Source: Agelas oroides (Eukaryota > Porifera > Demospongiae > Agelasida > Agelasidae). From it: a stretch of DNA of 64,000 nucleotides. Made by a program: the position numbers and the translations under genes. This document shows positions 1 through 11,285 of the stretch, piece by piece. The notes below the pieces were generated by a model that ran no database searches, had not been told where the DNA came from, and saw only the letters and a list, made by a program, of their open reading frames with translations. The stretch lies in NCBI GenBank assembly GCA_949130485.1, contig OX422192.1:4906085-4970084 (forward strand), in the 5' to 3' direction. Positions within the stretch are counted from its first letter, which is position 1, and each line of letters starts with the position of its first letter.

Positions 1-413
1 AGGTTCAAGGTATCTATATAGGCACATAAACACAGGGTACGATGGAAGGCCAGTGTAAAACTGAATATCTGAATCGCTTCCTTCAAACCGCTTTAGGCAG
101 AAAAGCTGCGACAACAATGTTCGTACTTCATCTTCAAGTCACAACACATCTGCCTGTAACTGAGCAATTTGCTCCTCATGCCTTTCAATTTCTCCCCTTG
201 CTACTTCTGCTGGTGATGGAGGCTCCTCGTGCTTTTGTTTCTTGCAAGGTATGGGGTTACGGATGGCTGGGGGTTGTCGATGTTCAACTGCCACACTCCA
301 TGCAAAAATGGTTGGTACTGGGCAATCAGCAGTTCTTCCACTCCCCTCAAAATGCAGCCTGCGAATCCTGGTGTTCTCGCTCACACTAATTGGCTTCTTA
401 ATACTAACTAACC
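1..413 (-). pseudogene. THAP-type DNA transposase, N-terminal part, broken, runs off the window
   Basis: Read on the minus strand from about 413 to 1. It starts with the second half of a THAP DNA-binding domain (RRLHF, then VPTIF), passes through a charged coiled-coil stretch (RHEEQIAQLQAD), and reaches the helix-turn-helix motif FYTGLPSYPVFMCLYRYLEP typical of THAP/DDE_Tnp_4 (ISL2EU/Harbinger-like) transposases. The catalytic DDE domain would lie left of base 1. Two defects are visible. The THAP zinc-ligand Cys (usually C-x-x-H, ICSLHF) is Arg here (IRRLHF), and an in-frame TGA at 139-141 separates the coiled coil from the helix-turn-helix part. A likely 3' splice site (AAAG before TGGTTAGT) lies near 414. 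Family placement is by motif recognition only. Confidence 0.7.
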
Positions 414-1639
414 ACTTTTATCTCAGAACAGGGTCTTGAGGCAGGCGATGAAATTTTACCCCATGAAACTCTTCCCTATCACTCCTGCTAGAACATCCAG
501 GTATGCTGCAAATCTGATACCGAGGCATGGGATGGAGCTTAAGTGTTCAATTCAGTGCTCTATAATCTCGAGATCTTGTTCAAAGTTATATCCACGGTAT
601 AAAGTTGAAACACATCAAACAGATTTAGCAAACTAACTCCACAAAACTAACACTCAGTCTAACAAATCGCGCAATTTCATTCTCAGTACCCTATCATAAA
701 AATATAAACTCAACTACATAAACTAAGCAACTTACCTAGCAACAGTTTCCGCGGGTTTTGTCCTCGTCTGCAGCCGCTGGGCTCCAGAGAACTGACGTTT
801 TCGCGCCGTCTGTTCGCTTCACCGCCATCGCTTCGTATTCCAATTAATGCCTACTATTTCCCCCCAGACGTCATAATTACGTAACAATGGATAAAGGTCT
901 ATTGAATAGCCACTTCAAACATGACGATATTCAATACAAAGTACAAACACTAAACACTGTATCATACAATGCTCGAGTCTATTTTCCTGCCATTCTTTGG
1001 TGAAGAAGTTAGTTGAGGAGTGTTAGTTGAAACATTGAGGTTTGTTTGGAGACACGGTCCATACATTTCTCCTTCAGCTCTTTGGAAACGTCCGTTACAT
1101 TTCCGTTACACGTACTTCATGTTTTACTACGGGAGCCTATGGCGGTTCAAACTCTAACTTTAGTAACGAGCTTACCTTGTCCGTAAATGTGTTGTTAACG
1201 ATATATTCACCTTCTGCTTTCTCTCTACTAGCCACAGATATCTACAGTGCTGGCTCCTGAAGGTCACAGAATTTGCCATTCGTGATAGTATTTCTACCGT
1301 ATTTCCACACATTGAAGTGTGAAAAAATAGGCATTTCAAATTTTCTGAAATAAAAATATACACTTTTGCAGTTCATTTTTGATTGGTTAACGATATAATT
1401 CACTTATTTTTGATGTTCTCTGCCCGACTGGCCGTAAAGTTTTTGCAGATTTTGTTCACAGAATTTGCCAAATCGGTACAAAATAGGTACAAAATGTACG
1501 CTAGCATATACAATTACGGATAATTGCAAATACGGTACAACGTAAACTTCCGCGTTTTAATTATTACTCCGTACGCTACGGAAATAACGCCGTGACCGCC
1601 GCACTATTCAAATTTCTGGCAATACATACCACATGTAGT

Positions 1640-1910
1640 ATGTAGGGGGGATCTGGGGGCATGCTCCCCCGGAAAAATTTCGTTAAATTAAATGCTAGGA
1701 GATCGCTTCTGATGTCATTTTAGGCCCCAAATCTCATTATGTTTTGCAATTCTTAGCAAACAGAATTTCAGTAGTTGCTACACGTACTCTCTGTGAGGTA
1801 GTGATCGCAGATTGCGCGTAACTTAGTGGACGTAGTAGCTAAATATGGAAGGCATGCCCCCGCGGAAAAAAATTGCTCGGAGATCGTTTCTTAGCTGTAG
1901 TCATAGGAAA
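1640..1910. repeat. Two diverged copies of an interspersed repeat (CATGC-CCCC / GGAGATCGCTTCT)
   Basis: Copies near 1650-1740 and 1850-1905 share a GC-rich GGCATGC(T)CCCC core followed 30-50 bp later by GGAGATCG(C/T)TTCT. A third copy lies at about 47320-47410, in the receptor gene. The family type (SINE or MITE tail) cannot be told from these fragments. Confidence 0.45.
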
Positions 1911-2257
1911 GCAGGATTCTGATTCACATTGAATACTAAATGGGTAGTCTTGTTCCGGCAGTACATACTGCAAACGATGGAAAGCTGGATGGGACCTGGG
2001 GAACGAGGCTAGTGATTTCAGATTCTGCGTATAAACTTAGCTGCGCGCACGTGCCGCAGGCAGCACGGGCTTCGGAATGGCCATACAATAAACCAAAATG
2101 GCTGAAAATCCTAACGCAACGCCTTAGCCTACCTTGTTGTCAGTGAAATTTGCACGATGTTGGGCAACCGGTTTACGAGACAGCTCGGCTTACTAGTTCT
2201 TACACGTACGACTCCGTGTGTATTCAAAGTGCGCACGTGCACGTTTAGTCAGCGAAA

Positions 2258-2294
2258 AAGTGGTCGGGCCAAAACCCCACCAGCCCGACCACTT
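2258..2294. repeat. Perfect 12-bp hairpin
   Basis: AAGTGGTCGGGC at 2258-2269 is exactly complemented by GCCCGACCACTT at 2283-2294 across a 13-base loop. No U-run follows and no gene is adjacent, so it is more likely the remnant of a foldback element than a regulatory structure. Confidence 0.5.
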
Positions 2295-3319
2295 GCTACG
2301 GCCATGATGCATGTGTGCATGTGTGTGTGAGAGAGGCTGATGGTACACCACGTCTCAATTCCTCTGGATACATTTCACAAGGCCTTTAGACTACATTCAG
2401 TTTGCATACTGATTTCATATCAGTGGTTTAAGAACTGTAGCAGCCATTGGCCACCTGTAAATTGATACCCAATTCACAGCAATTGTTGAAGCTGAGCAGT
2501 CTCCTTGGGTATGCGCTTTGATAAAATTTCACCGCCATGCTAACTAGCACCTGATGTAGTAACATTGTATGTGCAACCACAGTTCACTACGGTTTACAAA
2601 AGAGGTCACAACGGATTGTACTGATTGTAGCCACAAGACTATCCCAAGTATACTTTCAAGTTGGTAACAGAGCACCTTATGCTGGAGCCAACTGAGAAGC
2701 CACTGAATTGGTTGCCATTGATGCTAGCTGTCGATGCTAGATCCATTTTTGTTCTTTAGTTTGTACTGACAATAATACATGAAGAGGAAGAGTGGGTGAA
2801 AAGTATGAAAGCCTGAGGTCATTTATCATGAATAGTGCAAACTGGAAGCAAGGTGGACGTGGTGAGAAGGGGCCCATACATAAATACGGACACACTTAGC
2901 TTGGAAGCACATTTTGCACTGCTCAAACTGAGTAGTGTTACCCACACAGACATCTAGAGTACTACCTAGCAATGGAGCATTCAAACCATGAACTCTAGTG
3001 TATGATTGAAGTTGACACTATATGTTCGTCTTGCGTCCACCTGACCTCATTCACATAATGAATGAGCCGACCTTCCCTGTTGTTCACCACTCTTCCACTT
3101 CAGTGTATTACTACTGTGCTGTCAGTGTAAACCAAAGAACAAGAAATAGGGGAGAACTGGGAACGAGACCAGGTTGTACTGAAGCATGAGTGATGTCTCC
3201 ATTAACACAGGGACACACTGTTATCATTCATGTTCCCGCCCCCCCTCCTCACTGACCTTCTGAGTTTCTGTATCTTATTGACAACCTCCCCTGTCCACCA
3301 TCAGCTCTCTAGCTACAGG

Positions 3320-3535
3320 GGGAGGAGGGTGAAGGAGGGGGGGAGGAGAGGGGAGGAGAGGGAAGAAAGGGGAGTAGGGGGGGAAGAGAGAAGGAAGGGA
3401 GAGGAAGGGAAGGAGGGAAGAGGAGGGGAAGGAGGAGAGGGAGGAGAGGGAGGAGAGGGAGGAGAGGGAGGAGAGGGAGGGGAGGGAGGAGAGGGAGGAG
3501 AGGGAGGAGAGGGAGGAAAGGGAGGGGGAGGACCC
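3320..3535. repeat. Purine-strand (GGAGA)n microsatellite
   Basis: An almost pure purine tract built from GGAGGGAGGAGA-type units. It produces long Gly/Glu-rich and Pro-rich shadow ORFs on both strands that should not be taken as genes. Confidence 0.9.
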
Positions 3536-3607
3536 AGAGGAGGGGATGGGAAGGAGGGGATGGGGGAATAGGAGAAGAGGGGGGCATGAAATGGAGTGTG
3601 ATCTTCA

Positions 3608-3690
3608 CCTAGCCTTGTTCCTAGGCCTTTGCCCAACTTTTTGTTGTTTGCAGTTTTAAAAAAGTGGGAGAGGGCCTGGTGACTTTATCA
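3608..3690. mobile_element. Partial foldback element with TAGCCTTG end
   Basis: TAGCCTTGTTCCTAGGCC at 3610 matches the left end of the foldback family described at 17971. An inverted partial partner (GTGGGAGAGGGCCTGG) follows at about 3665. The right end is degenerate and no target duplication is visible. Confidence 0.4.
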
Positions 3691-3699
3691 TGTGAATGT

Positions 3700-6350
3700 C
3701 ATCTGTGATAGAAAGATGACAGAAAGACTGTAATTGTGCATGGACACACTGGGGCTCAGAACAGAGTGAAGGTACCAGGCAACTTACACACATACCTAGC
3801 TAGCATGGGGCAACTGTCACATAGCTGAAGAACACATGAAACGTTGCCTTTTAGTTATGAAAATGTTTGCCTTTTGTCAATTACATGTTTGAAAATGCTT
3901 GCCATCATACTCATCATGGAATAATTTTTTTTTTAACAGGCCCTCTCTCCCACTTTACTGTACTGCAGGTGATGGGAGTCCGGGTGAGGCTGAGAATTAG
4001 GGAGTAATTTTCATCACTGGATTAGCTAGATGACTCAACCACTCACCGACCTTCTTGAAGACTCCCTTGAGTCTCTTCTCCACCCTCTTCATTGTCTGGC
4101 AGTCACACACCATACTGACTGTCCTCTGTTGCTAGGGAGAGCTCCAGGATATTCAACTCCTGCACATGATGTGTGTGGTGAATTAAGTATAGAGGTATAG
4201 ACCATGTGTGTTAGGAGGGAATAAGCCTCATACCATTGGCACATTTTTTCTCGTGTTGGAGCTCCACAAGAAAAAGACTGGGTATGAGGCTAGGAGGTAA
4301 TAGTTATTATAGTTTTGAGCAGCGTTCATAGAAGTGACCAATTTTGCCACAGCTATTTCCATATTATACAATATTACAGTCTAAACCACACCCCCAGATG
4401 CTCCCAGGACATGAGAGTTTAGTGCTTCCTTTTACTGTACATTCAAGGGAGAAGTCAGACTAGTTTACTAAACACGTGAACCGTAATCTCCTGAAAATAA
4501 GCTTACCCTCATAACTAAGCCATATTGCACCAGTTCAGTTGTCACTGGCAACCACTGGGTTGGATATGACAGTGACGTCAGTACCGAGGTCAGTCCTGGA
4601 GACAGAGACAGACCTCAATTCAAACAGAGAGAACTGCCACAAAGTAAAGTTAGGGTGGATAACGTGAAAATGAAGATATAGAGTAACACTAAAATAAGTA
4701 TATGGTTGGAATAGTTGTTCATCTGCTAGTGATAGATGAGCATTTTTTTTGGCCGGAATGTCTACGTTAGTGGAAACGGCGACGATTTCTCCAGGGCGTT
4801 GGAGTCAGGATTACGTAATTTGCTCACGTGCGAAAGTTTCAAGAGAAGCGTGCAATGTTCTTTTGGGCTCTTGCACATACCAGCAACGGCCTCAGATTGT
4901 AACAGACCCATATCAGTTGCAAGACTTTAGTTTTTCGCATAGGTAACTGAAAAGAGTGCTATTTCGCCGATTCACTCAAGCTCTGTTTCCAGATATACAA
5001 GTGAGTTGCAAAGACACTGCACCTTGGTTTATTGTTGCCTTGTTGGTACCTATCATTGCATGTGGTCACCTTTTAGAATGCTTGTTGAAAGTCACTAGTT
5101 CAGAATACCCGTAATAGAAAAGCAGGATGTTGCCTCACAACCTCCAGTAGGCATAATGAAATTGATCTCTGCACTTAGAATCATGAAGTTTGCCTGAGTT
5201 AAGTGAGAATATATGGCTGTTTCCTTGGCTGCTTTTAGAAAGTCACTTGTTCTGAGAGTGAACAGTTATTTATAGGAAGCCATGATGCAGTATGACAGTA
5301 TGACCTGTTTTGTCAAAACTTCAAGGCCGTATAGACCTCAAAGATGAATTGGCATGTGATTCTGTCACATTCAAAGCTGTAGACTTCCAAGATGTATATT
5401 CATGCGTTTCATAGCTGGTGATACTGGAACAGTTTCATACTACAATGCTATACTGTAGATACAACATACATACAAAAGCATCTATTAAAGCATTATGACC
5501 CACAGTCATACCCTAGCTGTCTCTACTTTGTCACTTTGTAGATTGATACATCTTTGGCTTGGTAGAGTTAGTGGGACTAAAACCAGTACCACTACATAAA
5601 GGTGTTTACTTAGCTTCGGTCTGCCTTTGTTATCGTGCCATTGTTATTGTCTTGTGTTCACATGCAGACTGAGAGGATCCATGCACCAACTTGACAATAA
5701 ACTGCTAGAGGCTTTTACAGGCCCCTGAAATTGCTGTTCATATACATGGACTACTCGACTTATTTTCATATGTGAATTCAAGGTTCATTGATAATTCTTT
5801 CCGAACATTGCCCTAAATCAGTGTGACTTGACTGACTCTTCTTAGAGATCCAAACCTGACAATGCATGATAATGGCTTCCTATCACTTTTGGAGTTTGTC
5901 CAAGGACTAACGTAGCTGGAAATGTAATTTCAAAGCTCAGCCACCAACTATTGTTTTACTATAGGTATAGTAGATCAATTTTAAGACGATTTCTTCTAAA
6001 CCATGGTATTGCGGTGTAGTACAAACACATCCTGTTTCTATGGAAATCAACATATTTTCGTCCAACTTTTTGCACAGTGCATCTCACCACAGGCTAAGTA
6101 AAAGTATGAGGGTATAAATGTTTTCTACTTGTAAAGTTCATTTTTCATGTTGACAACCCTAGTAAAGTAGCTGTGGTACAAACTAAGCTAGCTTGTTGGG
6201 TGAGAGAAGAGGCTGCATGTCCGGAAATTACCCACTGTCCGGAACCCTCTCTCATCTCTACCATAGATCATCTATATATAGGTTACGTAGTCTAGAGGAT
6301 CTATGTCTCCACCCACCAACCACTTTACCTGAGCAAATTTCCCAGTCGTA
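3700..6350. other. Region without a recognisable gene
   Basis: AT-rich sequence with only short ORFs. The best of them, 4749-4943 on plus (65 codons from MAGMSTLVETATISP), ends at a GT dinucleotide (CATAG/GTAACT) and could be a first exon. No family is recognised and no downstream exon was found, so it is not called. Confidence 0.4.
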
Positions 6351-6359
6351 AGCATTATC

Positions 6360-6594
6360 CTCGCTCGAACCTTTCCCGCCTGGAGAAAGCCGCATCAACC
6401 AAGCAGAAAAGTGGCGCAGAGCATTGCTAGGTCAAAGGTCAGCTCGGCTCGAAGCCGGCCGGAGTCGGGAAGAGGAGAATTTCCGAGAAAAGACTGAAAG
6501 AAGCGCCACGGGGGAGGTGGGTGGAGGAGGGCAATAAGGCGGGTCGGTGTGTGCGGTGATGGTGGCATGGTGCTGGATATTTTCAGTGTGGACG
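6360..6594 (+). promoter_or_regulatory. CpG-rich promoter-like segment with a possible first exon
   Basis: This stretch is clearly richer in CG dinucleotides than its surroundings. It ends with an ATG at about 6568 that opens ten codons (MVLDIFSVDG) directly into a consensus donor GTGAGC. The start MVLD resembles seryl-tRNA synthetase, but ten residues are too few and no further exon of that enzyme was found, so the product is left unnamed. If it is a first exon, the 6.8-8.1 kb minisatellite would lie in its first intron. Confidence 0.25.
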
Positions 6595-6805
6595 GTGAGC
6601 AGGGCCAGGGACGTAGAACGGTTTTTCAGGCAGCTCTATTTTGTGGCATGTAACACGAGAATTTTTAAGAACATCAATGTTGTGAGCATTTGCACAAGCC
6701 AGTTAAGTTGCTAATGGCACAAGTCGTGGTGGTGGTACTGACTGTACCTGCAGGTAAGGAATACCATGAGAGTTTTGAAGACTGAACTAGGTAAAGCTCA
6801 CAGCT

Positions 6806-8066
6806 TCTGAAAATGCTCACGTTTGAAAATGCTCACAACGCTTGAAAATGTTCACAACGCTTGAAAATGTTCACAACTCTCGAAAATGCTCACAACTCTC
6901 GAAAATGCTCACAACTGGTGAAAATGCTCACAACTCTTAAAAAATGCTCACAACTCTCACAACTGGTGAAAATGCCCACAACTTTCGAAAATGCTCACAA
7001 CTCTTGAAAATGTTCACAACTGGTGAAAATGCTCACAACTCTTGAAAATGCTCACAACTCTCGAAAATGCTCACAACTGGTGAAAATGCTCACAACACTT
7101 GAAAATGCTCACAACTCTCGAAAATGCTCACAACGCTTGAAAATGCTCACAACTGGGAAAATGCTCACAACACTTGAAAATGCTCACAACACTTGAAAAT
7201 GCTCACAACACTTGAAAAATGCTCACAACTCTCACAACTGGTGAAAATGCCCACAACTCTCGAAAATGCTCACAACTCTTGAAAATGCTCACAACTGGTG
7301 AAAATGCTCACAACTCTTGAAAATGCTCACAACTCTTGAAAATGCTCACAACTGGTGAAAATGCTCACAACTCTCGAAAATGCTCACAACTCTTGAAAAT
7401 GCTCACAACTGGTGAAAATGCTCACAACTCTTGAAAATGCTCACAACTCTCGAAAATGCTCACAACTGGTGAAAATGCTCACAACTCTCGAAAATGCTCA
7501 CAACTCTTGAAAATGCTCACAACACTTGAAAATGCTCACAACTCTCGAAAATGCTCACAACACTTGAAAATGCTCACAACACTTGAAAATGCTCACAACA
7601 CTTGAAAATGCTCACAACTGGTGAAAATGCTCACAACACTTGAAAATGCTTACAACTCTCAAAAATGCTCACAACGCTTGAAAATGCTCACAACTGGGAA
7701 AATGCTCACAACACTTGAAAATGCTCACAACACTTGAAATTGCTCACAACACTTGAAAATGCTCACAACTGGTGAAAATGCTCACAACTCTTGAAAATGC
7801 TCACAACACTTGAAAATGCTCACAACTGGTGAAAATGCTCACAACTGAGGAAAATGCTCACAACTCTCGAAAATGCTCACAACTGGTGAAAATGCTCACA
7901 ACTCTTAAAAAATGCTCACAACTCTCGAAAATGCTCACAACTGGTGAAAATGCTCACAACTCTTAAAAAATGCTCACAACTGGTGAAAATGCTCACAACA
8001 CTTGAAAATGCTCACAACTCTTGAAAATGCTCACAACTGGTGAAAATGCTCACAACTCTTGAAAAT
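6806..8066. repeat. 1.26-kb minisatellite, GAAAATGCTCACAAC core
   Basis: Roughly 65 head-to-tail copies of an 18-20 bp unit with core GAAAATGCTCACAAC and a variable 3-4 base joint (TCTC, TCTT, ACTT, TGGT, GCTT). Joint variants recur in blocks, for example the TGGT / TCTT / TCTC alternation. This suggests amplification of multi-unit segments. The array codes for nothing. The same core occurs inverted at 14766-14930. Confidence 0.95.
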
Positions 8067-8069
8067 ACA

Positions 8070-8646
8070 ACTCTCGCAGGTCTTGCAATGCTCACAGGTG
8101 CTAAGAAAGTTAAGAATTAAGAACTAGTGCTCATAGCTCCTAAAATTGCTATAGTGTACATTTTCAAAATACCATATCTCCCGAACATATGCCCATGGGC
8201 AATCAACTTAAGTTGTTCCTCAAAGATGGGTGTGGGCATATTTCGAGAGTTGTTATATTTCTCTCAAAAATACACCCACATCTAGTCCTACTTATGTATG
8301 CATTGATTCTGCAATACCTTGTGCAATATCAGCAAATGGTGTCTGCCTTCATTTGCTAGTCCCTCCTTACACGTTACTGCTTCTTCAGCACTTCTTGCTT
8401 AACATAACCGCATGTACAGTGGCATAAATAGGTGGGCTTACTTTCAGAGAAAAGCACCCTTTGCAACAACTTCATTCAAAAAAGGAGGTGGGCTTATTTT
8501 TGAGGTTGTGCCTATTTTCTGGAGACAGTACAACTATTAAACATGATCCGATCTTGCGACTTCGGCTTTTGTTATGAGTGGCATACTTCCCGGATGTTGT
8601 TTGAGAAAGTACTGTTTGTGATGGGTGGAGCAATGGTTACTTGCTC
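8070..8646. other. No gene recognised
   Basis: Downstream flank of the minisatellite and 3' flank of the minus-strand coding fragment that ends at 8647. Only short ORFs without family resemblance. Confidence 0.4.
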
Positions 8647-9029
8647 TCAAACTCTGTCAGATGCTCTTTTCTGTGGGATGCGATATTCCTCTATTGTCAG
8701 GAATTCTTTCAAAATGATGGCTATGCCATCAATCTTGCTATCTGGCATTGAAGGATCTGGAGCATACTTTATGCTTGGATTGATAACCTGCATAAGCTGT
8801 AAAATAAATGTTAATATGAAAGTCATCATTATAACTGTAGATAGAAGTGCTATACCTCTGTCAGGGATGTCTTGGAATTAACAAAAGTGACCATGAGGTC
8901 TTCCAAACCCTGATTCTGGTGTCTGTTGATCTGATTGGCTGTCATCTCAGGTAGGACAACCTCACTAAAGTGCTCCATTACAGACTCACTATCAATGACA
9001 CCGACTCGGTTGTGAACAGCATCTCCAAT
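8647..9029 (-). CDS. Unrecognised protein, two C-terminal exons
   Basis: Two minus-strand exons can be joined in phase. Exon 9029-8856 (58 codons, IGDAVHNRVGVID at its start) has acceptor ATTAG and donor GTATAG. Exon 8787-8647 (46 codons plus stop, VINPSIKYAPDP at its start) follows acceptor TATGCAG. The join gives 104 residues of balanced composition, mostly hydrophilic, without membrane segment or signal peptide. The intron between them is only 68 bp. Upstream, ATGCCATCAGCACAGAAG at 9098-9115 ends at a GT and is in the right phase to supply a start (MPSAQK). This would make a short complete protein of about 110 residues, but a larger upstream gene is equally possible. I do not recognise the family. 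Confidence 0.4.
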
Positions 9030-9700
9030 CTAATTCATTTGACGGTAATTGTGAGTGTTACTACCATATTACATATATGGCATTGATTTAAAAGTACCTT
9101 CTGTGCTGATGGCATACTGTGTCATCAACCGGGAATCAAGCAGACTAGCACCATGTCTCAACATATTCTCAATTGCTCCTTGAATAGAATAAATGTTGTC
9201 ATGGTTATAACTTTGTGCCCAATTTGTAGCAGAGTTGGAAATGCTGCTGGTGCTTCTTCCAAGAGGTTGTTGAGACTACCAAGTTCCACAGAAGGAGCTT
9301 GAAAGGGAAAAGGAATCAGCAGCACTCTTGCAAGAAATTTAATGATGAATGAGCAAAGTAGTACCACTAAAGTGAATGTAGAAACTGAAGGGAAAGCATT
9401 CATTATTACATAATTATCACTAAACTGTTACCTTTCTTCTGCTTCAATGAGGGTGTTAACCTTCAAGCTAGTTGAAGTTGTTCGATGATGCTGATTCTTC
9501 AAAAGAACATTCTGCGAACGTGCGGTTTTAGCAATAATTGGGCATGGTAAGCAGTCAGAAATTGTCCCCACCTACAGGAAAATTGAGCACATTTTTTTCA
9601 TCTATGAAAACTTTATGCAACTTGTGCAATGGATACATAAAGATAGCAAAGGCTAATAGTAATGTACCCAGATTATAAAGATATGTTATAGTTAACAAAA
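9030..9700. other. Possible further exons of the unknown minus-strand gene; nothing certain
   Basis: A 140-bp minus-strand segment 9571-9432 is open, starts after a CTGTAG acceptor and ends at GTAACA, but its phase does not fit the segment next to it (about 9300-9098). Both are therefore left uncalled. Confidence 0.25.
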
Positions 9701-10060
9701 CTATACCAATATTAGGTGATGATACAACAAATTCCAAATTGCTACAGCGTGTGAGAGAAAGGAAAAGTAGTTAGAGTTGAAGGAGTGTGAGAGGATGTGT
9801 ATATCTTGTGAAGTAATTAGTGCAAGGCTTGACAATGTACAGTAATGGTGTTTAGGAAAGTCAACAAACCCATAAGCAATTTTGTAGAGATGACACATTC
9901 TGAGTAGGTACATCACAGTAAACATCATCCCAACCTTTGGTACAGACTCTACATGCGAAACGTACAGATTCAAGTTTTTGTTTGTCCTTATAGACAGGTG
10001 AGGGTCCCAAACAGCAGTTGCATATTCAAGATGGGGGCGGATAAATAGAGTGTCCACATC
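9701..10060 (-). mobile_element. LINE relic, C-terminal end of a reverse-transcriptase ORF (CR1/Jockey/L2-like)
   Basis: The minus-strand translation contains RPHLEYATAVWDPH, then LYKIAYGFVDFP, then NYFSFLSHAVAIWNLL. These are, in order, the signatures found after the polymerase domain of many LINE ORF2 proteins (vRPHLEYas.vWdP; lYKivnGlvd; ...aiklWN.LP). About 118 codons remain. No polymerase domain, 5' end or tail is visible, so this is a truncated, decayed copy. Confidence 0.65.
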
Positions 10061-10147
10061 AAAGTATCTGTTAAATTTGCGCTTTACAACAAAGTGTAGA
10101 TATGTGTGCTGACCAGGACAGATCAGAATGGAGGAGGAAATGCAGGT

Positions 10148-11028
10148 TTAAGGTTACGGGATACAGTTTGCTCATTAATGTTCATGAAAAAATATTAACT
10201 TTTCTTCGTGCAGGATCCTGGCATGCATGCGTTTAACTTTACCGCTAAAAAAAGTTCCATTAACCTGTAACAGCTGTGCTGGTTGGGTGGGCGGAGCAGG
10301 CAATTTGATTGCCGTGCCTGCGGTTAACAGTCCGCGTACGAAGTAGTGACTTCGGCGTCAGTTATTTCCTGTTCCAAGAACATCTTACCGTATATTACAC
10401 TGTATCTGAATTCTACGAAGACAGGCGCAGGGTGGCTCGAAGAGTTTTCGCAGAGACGACTTACCGCTTTTGATATACGCCTAGATTTAGTCGCTTGGTC
10501 GGTCGAAAACCCCCTTGGTTTTAGATAGAAACGCGTGTCGCTCGCTTCTCCTGGCACACAGCGACGAAGTTGCTCCGAGCCGCCCTCAAGTAAGTTGAGT
10601 ATTACCTGTAGGTGTTGAAAAGTTGTACGTGCAATCCTCTCTGAAGACAAAATCTGACGCCAAAAGTCACGAAATTTGTCATCGCCGCTCGCCTTAGTGT
10701 TTGCCAATCGAGAGTGCTGACCATTGCATGCTCGTTAATGAGGGGGTGTGGTTAAGGTCACGTGTCTGCTTGCTAAGGCTGGAAGTGGAGTTGGGCTCAG
10801 TTTTGGAGTCAGAGCTTTGACAGAAATGGAGATACGGTGCGTTAAAGGCATGTTTAGGCTAAAACTAATCTCCAGTGAAAAAAATTCAGTGTTTAAAGGG
10901 TTAAAAGGTACTCATAGTACTGTTATATGTCGCTTCTAGTGCGTGCTGTAACTGGTTCCTGCACGGAGAAAAGGAAGGTAATCTTTTCTCATGAATATTA
11001 ATGAGCAAACTGTATTCCGTAACCTTAA
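10148..11028. mobile_element. 881-bp inverted-repeat element carrying a small ORF
   Basis: The left end TTAAGGTTACGGGATACAGT at 10148 is matched, inverted, by the right end finishing at 11028. About 80 bp of each end are similar (shared stretch TACAGTTTGCTCATTAAT). Both sides are flanked by CAGGT (10143-10147 and 11029-11033), a possible 5-bp target duplication. No known transposase is encoded; the interior holds the 127-codon ORF listed next. Confidence 0.6.
10324..10707 (-). CDS. Hypothetical 127-residue protein inside an inverted-repeat element
   Basis: An uninterrupted ORF from ATG at 10707 to a TAA at 10324. The product begins MANTKASGDDKFRDFW and contains an amphipathic stretch TFQHLQVILNLLEGG and a basic, Ser-rich middle. 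There is no signal peptide, membrane segment or cysteine motif. Local base composition is more GC- and CpG-rich than the flanks. It is not recognisable as a transposase. It could be a captured host exon, a small element-encoded protein or chance. The only support is ORF length and its position between the terminal repeats. Confidence 0.35.
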   Translation of the reverse strand: MANTKASGDDKFRDFWRQILSSERIARTTFQHLQVILNLLEGGSEQLRRCVPGEASDTRFYLKPRGFSTDQATKSRRISKAVSRLCENSSSHPAPVFVEFRYSVIYGKMFLEQEITDAEVTTSYADC

Positions 11029-11126
11029 CAGGTCTGCTTGTAGTGTATGCCTTGCATGGAAGATAGGCAGTGCACACTTCGAGTGCATGGAAGCTTGGAA
11101 TAACGAGTAGAATAGATGCCAGAATG

Positions 11127-11285
11127 GCCGGATGGCAGGATGGCAGGATGGCAGGATGGAAGAGTGGTAGGATATGGCAGGATGGCAGGATGGAAGGATG
11201 GCAGGATGGCAGGATGCATGGCAGGATATGGCAGGATGGCAGGATGGCAGGATGGCAAGATGGCAGGATATGGCAGGATGATGGA
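11127..11285. repeat. (GGATGGCA)n minisatellite
   Basis: Tandem GGATGGCA units interrupted by AGGATATGGCA and GGATGCATGGCA variants. The overlapping ORFs here on both strands (Cys/His/Pro-rich or Gly/Trp-rich) are products of the repeat. Confidence 0.9.

Larger units (their letters stand above)
414..3310. other. Region without a recognisable gene
   Basis: Only short, non-conserved ORFs occur here. The stretch may include the 5' part of the THAP element (about 414-1020). It holds two copies of a CATGC(T)CCCCC-type repeat and a perfect hairpin (listed separately), plus isolated GGGAACGAG motifs near 2000 and 3162 that match the ends of the foldback family. Nothing else was supportable. Confidence 0.5.

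Noticed and set aside
3230-3636. Gly/Glu-rich and Pro-rich ORFs
   Set aside because: Translation of the GGAGA microsatellite.
6568-6594. Start of seryl-tRNA synthetase (MVLDIFSVDG)
   Set aside because: Ten residues with a loose match to the known N-terminus and no downstream exons; kept only as a possible unnamed first exon.
6806-8066. CRISPR-like appearance of regularly spaced repeats
   Set aside because: There are no spacers of constant length with unique sequence; the variable joints are 3-4 bases, and the context is an animal genome. It is a minisatellite.
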